NCBI RefSeq assembly: GCF_025398315.1
Contig: NZ_JAODOQ010000001.1
Coordinates: forward strand, 744,001-808,000
DNA length: 64,000 bases
Direction: 5' to 3'
Source of the DNA: Shewanella phaeophyticola
Lineage (GTDB): Bacteria > Pseudomonadota > Gammaproteobacteria > Enterobacterales > Shewanellaceae
Notes under the pieces: generated by a model
What the model was told of the DNA's origin: nothing
Databases searched by the model: none
The model's input: only the letters and a program-made list of their open reading frames with translations
Made by a program: the position numbers and the translations under genes
Part shown: positions 10,288 through 18,887 of the stretch, piece after piece
Layout of the letters: every line of letters starts with the position of its first letter
How positions within the stretch are numbered: position 1 is the first letter of the stretch

Positions 10288-11694
10288 ATGTCTACAAGTA
10301 CAGCTCTAATTGCTTCGGATATTGAAGCTTATTTAAAAGTTCATGAAAACAAAGATATGCTACGCATTTTAACTTGCGGTAGTGTTGATGATGGTAAATC
10401 TACTCTGATTGGTCGCTTATTGTTTGACAGCAAAATGATTTTTGAAGATCAGATGGCTGCCATCGAGAAAGATTCTAAGCGCTTTAATACCACAGATGAA
10501 GCATTTGATTTAGCGTTATTGGTTGATGGCTTGCAGTCTGAGCGTGAACAGGGCATTACCATTGATGTAGCGTATCGTTACTTTGCTACCGAACAACGTA
10601 AATTTATTATTGCTGATACCCCTGGCCATGAGCAATATACGCGCAATATGGCTACCGGTGCCTCGACTTGTGACTTGGCGATTATTTTGATTGATGCTCG
10701 CCATGGCGTGCAAGTTCAAACTCGTCGTCATAGCTACATTTGTTCTTTATTAGGCATTAAGCATGTTGTTGTCGCAATCAATAAAATGGATGCGGTAGAT
10801 TACGAGCAATCGGTCTATCAGAACATTAAAAAAGACTACCGTGAGTTTGCTGAAGACTTGTCTTTTGAAGATGTGCGCTTTGTACCTATTTCTGCTTTAC
10901 GTGGTGATAATGTTGTTAATGAGAGCGATAAGATGCCTTGGTATCCTGGTTCTACATTAATGAAACTATTAAACACGGTATCGGTTACCCGTGCTAAAAG
11001 CGATGCTTTTAGACTACAGGTGCAATATGTCAACCGTCCAAATCTTGATTTTCGTGGTTTCTGCGGCACGATAGGTGCGGGTGATATTCGTGTAGGTGAC
11101 ACGGTTGCTTCATTGCCATCAGGCAAAGAAAGCAAAGTTAAATCTATTGTGACTTTTGATGGTGATATTGAAAAAGCCAGCGCCGGTATGGCAATCACTT
11201 TGACATTAGAAGATGAAATTGATGTGAGCCGTGGCGACATGCTGGTTCGTCCTCATCAAAAGCCGCATTCTTCTAGCCACTTTGAAGCCGATGTGGTGTG
11301 GATGACCGAAGAAGCACTGCACGTTGATCGTGAATATGCGATTAAGGTGGGCAGTAAGTCAGTATTTGGCCATGTTGAAACGGTTAATTATAAAGTTGAC
11401 GTAAACACACTTGAGCAGCAAGAAGCCTCACAGTTAAATTTAAACGAAATTGGTAATTGCCATTTTGCGCTTACTGCTGCAGTGCAGTTTGACGAGTATG
11501 ATGTGAATCGCAATACTGGCGCATTTATTATTATTGATCGCTTAACCAATGTTACAGTGGGTGCTGGCATGATACGTAAGCCATTAGATGCTAAGTCTAG
11601 CAAGTCTGATAGCCAGTATTCTGCTTTTGAAGTTGAATTTAATGCACTGGTACGTAAGCATTATCCTCATTGGGATGCCAAAGTTATTCGTTAA
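10288..11694 (+). CDS. cysN: Sulfate adenylyltransferase subunit 1, GTPase (CysN)
   Basis: A regulatory GTPase of ATP sulfurylase, EF-Tu-like. The G1 loop GSVDDGKST lies near residues 31-39, [18 protein letters not shown] is G3, and AINKMDAVD is G4; beta-barrel domains 2 and 3 follow. At 468 residues it is stand-alone CysN, not the CysNC fusion, in agreement with a separate cysC downstream. ATG at 10288 has AAGGA upstream. A strong terminator after the stop suggests that cysDN is its own transcript or is attenuated before the transporter. Confidence 0.97.
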   Translation: MSTSTALIASDIEAYLKVHENKDMLRILTCGSVDDGKSTLIGRLLFDSKMIFEDQMAAIEKDSKRFNTTDEAFDLALLVDGLQSEREQGITIDVAYRYFATEQRKFIIADTPGHEQYTRNMATGASTCDLAIILIDARHGVQVQTRRHSYICSLLGIKHVVVAINKMDAVDYEQSVYQNIKKDYREFAEDLSFEDVRFVPISALRGDNVVNESDKMPWYPGSTLMKLLNTVSVTRAKSDAFRLQVQYVNRPNLDFRGFCGTIGAGDIRVGDTVASLPSGKESKVKSIVTFDGDIEKASAGMAITLTLEDEIDVSRGDMLVRPHQKPHSSSHFEADVVWMTEEALHVDREYAIKVGSKSVFGHVETVNYKVDVNTLEQQEASQLNLNEIGNCHFALTAAVQFDEYDVNRNTGAFIIIDRLTNVTVGAGMIRKPLDAKSSKSDSQYSAFEVEFNALVRKHYPHWDAKVIR

Positions 11695-11723
11695 CTAACG
11701 AATGTTTTGTCGCTAAAATATCG

Positions 11724-11753
11724 GGCTGTAAGGAAACTTACAGCCTGTTTTTT
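11724..11753 (+). terminator. Rho-independent terminator after cysN
   Basis: A perfect 9-bp stem, GGCTGTAAG (11724-11732) with CTTACAGCC (11737-11745), closed by a GAAA tetraloop and followed by a T-rich tail. It separates cysDN from the transporter and cysC. Confidence 0.9.
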
Positions 11754-11791
11754 ACGAGTCAATTTTTTAGCTATGGATGGTGATATATTTC

Positions 11792-13519
11792 ATGTCATTA
11801 GATGCTTATCTAACATTACTGATTTTTGCATTAACTGTAATTGGGTTAATTGTATTGCAAAGTCGTCCTGTTGCTGTATTTGGCGGCACATTGGTCGCCT
11901 TAATTGGTTGTAATTTGGTGACAAAAACTCAATTGTTGACCAGTATTGCAAACCCTGGGCTGGTGACATTAATCTTGTTGGTGTTGTGCTCCCTCGCGCT
12001 AGAAAAAACTCGTTTACTCCGTATTATCGCCTCAAAAATTATTGTTAATAATTACCACTCTACTTGGTTGAGGTTGTTTGGTATAACGACACTGTTTTCG
12101 TCCATTTTAAATAATACGGCCGTTGTCGCGACCTTATTATCTCCAATTAGAAATAACCCGCATCATTTTGCCAGTCGGTTATTACTTCCCTTGTCTTATG
12201 CTTCTATCCTTGGTGGTACATTGACATTAATTGGTACCTCGACCAATTTAATTGTTAACTCTATGTATATTGAGGCTTCGGGGCGGTCGTTGTCTTTTTT
12301 CTCTTTTACTGCGGTGGGTGCGGTTTTAGTGCTTACTTGCGGTATTGTGATGTTTTTTTGCACTCGATTTTTGCCTGATATTGCCCAAGAAAAAGCGAGT
12401 TCTGCAGGGTATTTTATTGATGCTAAAGTACTTGAGGGGTCTGAGTTGGTTGGTCGCTCAGTTGAAGTGAATGGTTTAAGGCATTTAGAATCATTATTTT
12501 TAGTTGAAGTGGTACGCCAAGGTCGCTTAATTAGCCCTGTAGCGCCAACAGAAGTGATTCAAGTCAATGATAGACTTATTTTTTGTGGTGAAGTGACTAA
12601 GCTTTTGCAGTTGGGGCAATTTTCTGGTTTAGAGATTTTTGCTGAAAAAAATGGTTCGTTAGACAGCAATTTGACTGAAGTCGTGGTTAGACAAGAGAGC
12701 ATAATAACTGGGCAAACGTTAAAGAATATTGGTTTTAGAGCATTGTTTGACGCCGCTGTCGTTGCTATACGCCGTGATGGAGAGCAGGTGTCAGGTAAAC
12801 TCGGTGAGGTGGTTATTCGCGCCGGTGATTTTTTAGTGTTAGCGGTTGGTGAAGACTACCGTACCCGAACCAATATCAGTAAAAACTTTCTTGTGTTATC
12901 GGGTGTTGAGCCTGAAAGCAGAATTAATGGTTGGCGAGCTTGGTTATCGATTGGTGGCTTTATTTCCATCATTGCTTTAGCGGCGATTGGCGCTGTCGAT
13001 TTATTAGAAGGGTTGGTGCTTTTACTTGGCAGTTTATTATTTGCTAAATGTTTAACCGCCAATGAGTTGCTGAGGCGTTTTCCTATTGATATCTGGCTGG
13101 TGGTGTCATCGGCTATTTTGTTGTCCAATGCATTAGTGAACTCTGGTGTTGTTGATTTGTTAGGTGAGTGGATTAAACAATTTAATGACCCCGGTTACGT
13201 GTTTATGGCACTTGTTTTTGTTTATGTTGTCACATGGCTGATGACAGAACTAGTGACGAATAATGCTGCCGCGGCGTTAATGTTTCCTATTGGGTATAGT
13301 GTGGCATTAGGGTTTGGCGTGGATGTGTTGCCCTTCGTTATGACCGTTGCCTTTGCTGCCAGTGGCAGTTTTATTAGCCCTTATGGTTATCAAACCAATT
13401 TAATGGTGTTTAATGCGGGTAATTACCGTTTAGCTGACTTTGTTAAAGTTGGTTTGCCTGTCAGTCTTGTTTATGGCGCGGTGGTGTTGTTTATGGTACC
13501 CATCGTATTTCCGTTTTAA
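11792..13519 (+). CDS. SLC13/DASS-family transporter with two TrkA-C (RCK_C) domains, probable sulfate permease
   Basis: About 575 residues. The N-terminal half has six or so hydrophobic segments with SILNNTAVVATLLSP and GGTLTLIGTSTNLIVN, and the C-terminal half has TNNAAAALMFPIGYSVALG and ISPYGYQTNLMV: the paired N-T and S-N motifs of Na+-coupled DASS carriers. Between them are two TrkA_C domains (about residues 205-275 and 290-365). This architecture is found in SAC1/SLT-like sulfate transporters and in YfbS/CysZ-independent bacterial uptake systems. Position between cysDN and cysC supports sulfate as substrate, by inference. I chose ATG at 11792 (MSLDAYLTLL); an upstream in-frame ATG at 11777 would add five residues. 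Confidence 0.82.
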   Translation: MSLDAYLTLLIFALTVIGLIVLQSRPVAVFGGTLVALIGCNLVTKTQLLTSIANPGLVTLILLVLCSLALEKTRLLRIIASKIIVNNYHSTWLRLFGITTLFSSILNNTAVVATLLSPIRNNPHHFASRLLLPLSYASILGGTLTLIGTSTNLIVNSMYIEASGRSLSFFSFTAVGAVLVLTCGIVMFFCTRFLPDIAQEKASSAGYFIDAKVLEGSELVGRSVEVNGLRHLESLFLVEVVRQGRLISPVAPTEVIQVNDRLIFCGEVTKLLQLGQFSGLEIFAEKNGSLDSNLTEVVVRQESIITGQTLKNIGFRALFDAAVVAIRRDGEQVSGKLGEVVIRAGDFLVLAVGEDYRTRTNISKNFLVLSGVEPESRINGWRAWLSIGGFISIIALAAIGAVDLLEGLVLLLGSLLFAKCLTANELLRRFPIDIWLVVSSAILLSNALVNSGVVDLLGEWIKQFNDPGYVFMALVFVYVVTWLMTELVTNNAAAALMFPIGYSVALGFGVDVLPFVMTVAFAASGSFISPYGYQTNLMVFNAGNYRLADFVKVGLPVSLVYGAVVLFMVPIVFPF

Positions 13520-13565
13520 TGTTTAACAAAGTACTCAAGTGAAGTCAGTACTAAAGGATTAATCA

Positions 13566-14207
13566 ATGTCAGATGTGCCTTATAAAAATGTCGATGTAGC
13601 GGGTGATAAATCATCCGATGTTGTTTGGCATCAAGCCAGTGTGACTCCCGAGCAACGAGTCGACGCTAACGGCCACAAACCTGTGGTGCTTTGGTATACC
13701 GGATTAAGTGGTTCGGGTAAATCTACTGTGGCGAATGCCGTTGATAAAATGTTGTTTGATTTGGGGTGTAAAACCTATGTTCTGGATGGCGATAATGTTC
13801 GTCATGGATTAAATGGTGACTTAAGCTTTACGGATAACGACCGAGTTGAAAACATCCGTCGTATTGGCGAAGTGTCTAAACTGTTTGCCGATGCTGGCCT
13901 TATTGTCTCAACTGCATTTATTTCGCCTTTTTTAGCCGACAGACAAATGGTGAGAGATTTATTGCCTGAAGGGGTATTTGTTGAAGTCTTTATTGATACT
14001 CCTATCGATGTTTGCGAAAGTCGAGACCCAAAAGGGCTTTATAAGAAGGCGCGCGCTGGCGAGATTAAAAACTTTACAGGTATTGATTCAACTTATGATG
14101 CTCCGGTTTCGCCTGAAGTGCATGTGCAAACAGCATTGGGCTCTATTGAGCACTGTGCATCACAAGTTGTTGAGTATTTGATTGAAAAAGGTTTTATCGC
14201 CCGCTAA
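13566..14207 (+). CDS. cysC: Adenylylsulfate kinase (CysC)
   Basis: Phosphorylates APS to PAPS, the sulfuryl donor. 213 residues with P-loop GLSGSGKST at 46-54, [10 protein letters not shown] in the substrate site, [19 protein letters not shown], the lid segment [20 protein letters not shown], and family-typical [10 protein letters not shown]. Length and motifs are standard for a complete enzyme. AAGGATT lies upstream of the ATG. In this neighbourhood the PAPS supply matches the three sulfotransferase-like genes at 1-5347. Confidence 0.97.
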   Translation: MSDVPYKNVDVAGDKSSDVVWHQASVTPEQRVDANGHKPVVLWYTGLSGSGKSTVANAVDKMLFDLGCKTYVLDGDNVRHGLNGDLSFTDNDRVENIRRIGEVSKLFADAGLIVSTAFISPFLADRQMVRDLLPEGVFVEVFIDTPIDVCESRDPKGLYKKARAGEIKNFTGIDSTYDAPVSPEVHVQTALGSIEHCASQVVEYLIEKGFIAR

Positions 14208-14242
14208 CTTAGCGATGTGTATATGTTATTTAGGCTTAAATT

Positions 14243-15211
14243 ATGAATTACGATGTGTTTAATGGTGATGCAGATGGCATTATTTCGCTCTTACAACTGC
14301 GTTTGGCTCAACCCGCTAACAATAAATTAATTACAGGGGTTAAGCGCGATATTGAGCTATTGAAAACAGTCCCTGTTGTTGATACCGATGAAGTGGTGGT
14401 ATTGGATATTTCAATGGAGAAAAACATTAGTGCATTGGTTAAGTTGCTAGATTCTGGTGTAAAGGTTTTTTATGCCGATCATCATCGTAGTGGTGATATT
14501 CCTGATGTTGCTCATCTCAATGCGTTGATAGATTTAGATCCTAATGTTTGCACTGGTTTACTGGTTGATAAATGGCTTGATGGTCAGTTTCACTTATGGG
14601 CGATAACGGCAGCTTATGGTGATAATTTATTTGCCAAGGCTGACTTACTAAGCAAAGAAGCTGGTTTAACTGAAGCGCAATCTGAACAGTTAAAACAACT
14701 GGGTATTTTAATCAATTATAATGGTTATGGCTCAAGTGTGGAGGATTTACATTTTCATCCAGCCGAACTATACCAATCACTATTAAATTATCCTTCGCCT
14801 TTTGATTTGTTTGCTGACAAAAGCTCACCATATTGGGTGTTAAATGATGCTTACGAGGCCGATATGGCCAATGCATTAGCGATTGCACCTCGTTACGAAG
14901 GTGAGCATTTTGCCTTGTTTGAATTACCTGACTTGCCTTGGGCAAGGCGTGTTAGTGGTGTATACGGTAATCATTTGGCTAACCAAACCCCTGATCGTGC
15001 TAATGGTGTGTTAACATCAAATGCTGACAATACATACACTGTTTCTTTGAGAGCACCATTAAATAACAAGCAAGGTGCGGGCGATATTTGTAGCCAATTT
15101 GCTACTGGCGGTGGACGAGCTGCTGCTGCGGGTATTAACGCATTAGCAAAAGATGATGTTAAACAGTTTATCTCGGTCACTGAGCGTTATTATTCTGGGC
15201 AAATAACTTAG
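14243..15211 (+). CDS. DHH-superfamily phosphoesterase, possible PAP/oligoribonucleotide phosphatase
   Basis: 322 residues with the DHH-family metal motifs: NGDADG at 7-12, VLDIS with Asp55, DHH at 79-81 and DLDPNVCTG near 98; a C-terminal Gly/Ala-rich stretch (FATGGGRAAAAGIN) corresponds to DHHA1. The family includes NrnA nanoRNase/pAp phosphatase, which hydrolyses the 3'-phosphate of PAP, the product left by sulfotransferases. Being 35 nt after cysC and 0 nt before the next gene, it probably belongs to the sulfate operon, so PAP removal is an attractive role, but this is inference. The divergent first motif (NGDADG rather than NPDGDA) means another substrate cannot be excluded. Confidence 0.75.
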   Translation: MNYDVFNGDADGIISLLQLRLAQPANNKLITGVKRDIELLKTVPVVDTDEVVVLDISMEKNISALVKLLDSGVKVFYADHHRSGDIPDVAHLNALIDLDPNVCTGLLVDKWLDGQFHLWAITAAYGDNLFAKADLLSKEAGLTEAQSEQLKQLGILINYNGYGSSVEDLHFHPAELYQSLLNYPSPFDLFADKSSPYWVLNDAYEADMANALAIAPRYEGEHFALFELPDLPWARRVSGVYGNHLANQTPDRANGVLTSNADNTYTVSLRAPLNNKQGAGDICSQFATGGGRAAAAGINALAKDDVKQFISVTERYYSGQIT

Positions 15212-15490
15212 ATGTTGAATCATTTTATTGATGATATTGCGCGTAGCGTAACAAATCATTTAGCTGTAGATGGACAATTTAATTCGACAGATGATGTATT
15301 TGATTATTGCTGTGAGCTATTGATGTGTGCTGAAGAATATCAATTCCCGGTGTTAAACCCGAATATCTCACGTAGAGAGTTTTTAGGGTGGAGCGTTTAT
15401 TGGGATGTTGAAGTGTTACCGTGCTCTATTTCTATATCTCTCATTGATGCTAAGACCGGTGACATCATTAGTCGCACGTATCGTTTATAG
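15212..15490 (+). CDS. Small conserved-looking protein of unknown function in the sulfate operon
   Basis: 92 residues, no signal peptide or membrane segment. The start codon directly abuts the stop of the DHH gene (TAG then ATG), which suggests translational coupling. It is acidic, with three cysteines near the middle (CCELLMC at about 30-36) and an aromatic FLGWSVYWDVEV stretch. I do not recognise the family. The coupling suggests a partner or accessory of the DHH phosphoesterase. Confidence 0.6.
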   Translation: MLNHFIDDIARSVTNHLAVDGQFNSTDDVFDYCCELLMCAEEYQFPVLNPNISRREFLGWSVYWDVEVLPCSISISLIDAKTGDIISRTYRL

Positions 15491-15522
15491 GCTCTGATGA
15501 ACCAGTTTTTAAGTGAGTTTGT

Positions 15523-16533
15523 ATGAAGTTTTTAGTGACAGGGGCTGCTGGATTTATAGGTTCTGCAGTATGTAAAGCCTTGTGTGAAGCTGGTCATGAT
15601 GTTGTGGGGGTTGATAACCTTAATGAATATTATGATGTTGGTTTAAAGCATGCCAGATTGGCTCATATTGGCCATGATTTATCATTTTCATTTGTCACAA
15701 TCGATTTATCTGATAGTGTTAAACTCAATGGGTTGTTTGCTGCACATGGATTTAATCGGGTTATTCACCTAGCTGCACAAGCTGGGGTAAGGTATTCACA
15801 TGAACAACCCATGGTGTTTGCCGAAAGTAATTTAGTGGGACATTTAGCGATATTAGAAGCTTGCCGTCATCATAAAGTAGAGCACCTTGTTTATGCGTCA
15901 TCGAGTTCTGTATATGGCTTGAACGATAATATTCCCTTTACGACCCAACAAAGTGTTGATCATCCTATTTCGCTCTACGCCGCAACGAAAAAAGCCAACG
16001 AATTAATGAGTCATAGCTATTCTCATTTATATGGCTTGCCAACAACGGGTTTACGTTTTTTTACGGTGTACGCACTCTTGGGGACGCCCTGATATGGCTT
16101 TATTTAAGTTTACTAAAGCGATTTTTAATGGTGAACCTATTGATATCTATAATTATGGTGATTTAAGTAGAGATTTCACTTTTATCGATGATATTGTTGA
16201 AGGGGTTATTCGCGTACAAGATAAGATTCCTCAGGCAAATGATGGCTGGAGCATGAGTGATGACCCGTTGTCTCAGAGTAGTGCCCCCTACCGAGTTTAT
16301 AACCTTGGTAATGGGAATCCGGTGAAGTTATTGGATTTTGTTGAGGCGCTTGAGGATGTTATTGGCATTAATGCGGTTAAAAATATGCTGCCATTACAGT
16401 CTGGTGATGTTCATGCTACCTGGGCGGACTCAAGTGAGTTGTTTGATTTAATTGATTATATGCTTCCACAACAGATATCCGAGAGGGAATAGGTAAGTTT
16501 GTGAGTTGGTATAAAAAATATTATAACATTTAA
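15523..16533 (+). pseudogene. NAD-dependent epimerase, UDP-glucuronate 4-epimerase-like, two frameshifts
   Basis: An extended short-chain dehydrogenase/reductase acting on UDP-sugars. VTGAAGFIGSAV (5-16) is the Rossmann loop, YASSSSVYG holds the catalytic Ser, and YAATKKANE holds the YxxxK pair. The family-typical LRFFTVYGPWGRPDMAL is interrupted near 16070, where the frame changes (VYALLGTP versus THSWGRPDM). A second break lies in the G3 run near 16478; one more G restores [18 protein letters not shown] and a stop at 16531-16533, the expected C-terminus. Full length is about 336 residues. WbnF/GalE-like enzymes of this type convert UDP-GlcA to UDP-GalA for capsule or O-antigen. galU starts 11 nt later, so it is coupled to UDP-sugar supply. 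Confidence 0.85.
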
Positions 16534-16544
16534 AAGGAGTTGAG

Positions 16545-17423
16545 ATGAAAGTTGTTATCCCTGTTGCGGGTTTGGGTACACGCATGTTGCCTGCGACCAA
16601 GGCAATTCCGAAAGAGATGTTACCTATTGTTGATAAGCCATTGATTCAATACATTGTAAATGAATGTGTTGCCGCCGGTGTTAAAGAAATTATATTGGTT
16701 ACTCATGCCAGTAAAAATGCCATCGAAAACCACTTTGATAAGTCTTTTGAACTTGAGTCGACGCTAGAAAAACGTGTTAAACGTCAGTTGCTTGAAGAAG
16801 TGCAGGCCATTTGCCCAAAAGATGTGACTATTATGCATGTGCGTCAAGGTGAAGCTAAAGGTTTGGGGCATGCTGTTTTATGTGCACAACCTTGTATAGG
16901 CAATAACCCCTTTGCGGTGGTGTTACCTGATGTGATTTTAGATGAGTACACTGCTGATCAAAAAAATGAAAACCTAGCGTCTATGATTGCCCGTTACAGA
17001 ACCAGTTTTGCTAGCCAGATTATGGTGGCTCCTGTTCCTGACGATCAAGTTAATAAATACGGTATTGCTGATTGTAATGGCGTGGATATTGCGCCTGGTG
17101 ATTCAGCGAAAATCAGTGCCATGGTTGAGAAACCTGCCGTTGGTGAAGCTCCATCGAACTTAGCGGTTGTTGGCCGTTATGTATTGTCAGAAAAAATTTG
17201 GCGATTATTAGCTAAAACTCCAGCGGGTGCAGGGGATGAAATTCAATTAACTGATGCTATTGATATGTTAATTGAGCAAGATACCGTTGAAGCATTTAAT
17301 ATGACCGGTAAGTCGCATGATTGTGGCGATAAGGTGGGCTATATGGCTGCTTTTGTCGAGTATGGCTTGCGTGACCCTAAGTTAGGCAAAGAGTTTAAAG
17401 AACGTATTGAAGGTATGTTTTAA
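16545..17423 (+). CDS. galU: UTP-glucose-1-phosphate uridylyltransferase (GalU)
   Basis: Makes UDP-glucose from UTP and glucose-1-phosphate. 292 residues with [21 protein letters not shown] at the nucleotide-binding N-terminus (residues 4-24), the phosphate-site lysine region [20 protein letters not shown] with the metal-binding Asp, and [23 protein letters not shown] is placed 7 nt before the ATG. It lies right after the epimerase and ends in a strong terminator, closing the glycan/sulfation region. Confidence 0.97.
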   Translation: MKVVIPVAGLGTRMLPATKAIPKEMLPIVDKPLIQYIVNECVAAGVKEIILVTHASKNAIENHFDKSFELESTLEKRVKRQLLEEVQAICPKDVTIMHVRQGEAKGLGHAVLCAQPCIGNNPFAVVLPDVILDEYTADQKNENLASMIARYRTSFASQIMVAPVPDDQVNKYGIADCNGVDIAPGDSAKISAMVEKPAVGEAPSNLAVVGRYVLSEKIWRLLAKTPAGAGDEIQLTDAIDMLIEQDTVEAFNMTGKSHDCGDKVGYMAAFVEYGLRDPKLGKEFKERIEGMF

Positions 17424-17450
17424 CAGTATTGTTTAGTGCTAAATGATAAA

Positions 17451-17484
17451 AGCCAATTTACGTTGTAAGTTGGCTTTTTTTTCG
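17451..17484 (+). terminator. Terminator after galU
   Basis: AGCCAATTTAC (17451-17461) pairs with GTAAGTTGGCT (17465-17475) around a GTT loop, with one G-T wobble, and is followed by eight T. A-rich sequence on the other side may let it also serve the convergent regulator gene. Confidence 0.9.
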
Positions 17485-17545
17485 TTGAGGGAGAGCAAAA
17501 GCATGACCTATTTCCCTCTGTGAGCGATTCCATTTTCAATTAATT

Positions 17546-18887
17546 TCATTCACTTTTACTTAGGCGGCGGCTTAAAGCACTTTGAGTTATACCTAGTAAC
17601 TTCGCTGCAGCGCTTTGATTGTTATTTGTGCGAACTAATGCTTCATGGATGAGCTTTTGCACTAAGTCATTAATTGTTGGAAGCATTTCAGGGAACTTTA
17701 TGTCTTGCTTGACTTGTGAAGGGGATGATTGTTTTAGTGCTTGAAGAAATGGTGTCACCGACAACTCATTACCGTAGCTGATATGAACGGCACTAAAAAC
17801 CAATGATTTGAGTTCGGTAATATTACCTGGGAAGTCGTAAGGTTCTAGTTTTTCAATTAACTCTACAGGGGCAGATAAATATTCTCGCTCAAGTCTTTGA
17901 CAGGCTTGTTCGGTAAAATGTATCAGTAATAAACCTATATCATTTTTTCGGTCACGAAGTGGCGGTAACGAGATCCGTTGAGGTCGTAAAAGGTACAGTA
18001 ATCCTAAATAGAAACTCTTAATTTCAAGCTGTTCTAAGGTTTGCTGGCTAGTAAACAATAATCGGCATTTGAACGATTTTTCTCGCAAAGAGCCAATAGG
18101 AAAGTAACGCTTAAACTGACACAATCGAGTGAGAGTGATTTGTACGGGTTCAGACGCTTCACTTACATCCGTTAGTAACAATACTCCTGCATTTGCAGCA
18201 TGTAAAAATCCTGTTTGTGTCATATTTCCAAATAACTTTTCTTCTAACTCAGAAACCGTTATGCCTAAAAGTGATAGCTCAAGTATTGGTTCGTTTGGGC
18301 AAAGTAATTGATGTAAAGATTTTGCAAATAATCGTTTTCCTGTACCGGTTTCACCTTCTAACAAAATAGTACTCGCAACTTTCACTCAGTGAGGCTGCGT
18401 AGGTGAAACAATCATGCATCTTGATATCTGTTGTTAATAACGGATCAAAAGCCCTAAGGCTTTTACGGTTAAAAAAACCATCCTTAATACGATGGTAATT
18501 ACGCTCTAACCCAATAACCTCCATGGCTCTTCGTACACATAATAATAGTTGTTCGGTTGAGCTTGTTTTGGCAATAAAGTCATAAGCTCCTTGTTTCATG
18601 CATTCCACTGCAACTTCAGTGTCATTGAGGCCTGTTACGACGATGATTCTTACGTAAGGTGCATGATCTCGAATGTCGCGCAGTAATTGATGTCCATCAA
18701 GTAAAGGCATATTGAGATCTAGCAGAACTAATGCAATATCCAAGTCAGCGATAAGTTGAAGTGCTTGGCGACTATTTTCACAAGTGTGAGTGCAAGCCTC
18801 AGGAATATGCCGAGAAAGCACCATATTAATGGTACGTAACCATCGCGTTTCATCATCAATAACCAATATATTTCGAGTCAATTTCAT
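17546..18887 (-). pseudogene. NtrC-family response regulator lacking GAFTGA, frameshifted
   Basis: Receiver, AAA+ and Fis-type HTH domains in order. The receiver has IDDE at the N-terminus, the phosphoacceptor LLDLN (Asp57) and the T/K switch (VVTG, IAKTSS). The AAA+ domain has Walker A GETGTGK and the arginine-finger segment LPPLRDRKNDIG, but where sigma-54 activators have GAFTGA the protein runs straight from LFGNMTQTGFLHAA to the Walker B region, which is also degenerate (GVLLLTDVSE instead of LFLDE). The C-terminal NNNQSAAAKLLGITQSALSR is the Fis helix-turn-helix. The frame breaks near 18385-18392 (ASLSE then VKVASTILLEG). The ATG overlaps the kinase stop (TGATG) with AGGAG 6 nt upstream, so kinase and regulator are coupled. 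It probably controls the divergent FMN/cytochrome genes. Confidence 0.8.

Noticed and set aside
11388..11603. Minus-strand ORFs inside cysN and other conserved genes
   Set aside because: They are shadows of strongly conserved coding sequence on the other strand, lacking ribosome-binding sites and family motifs.
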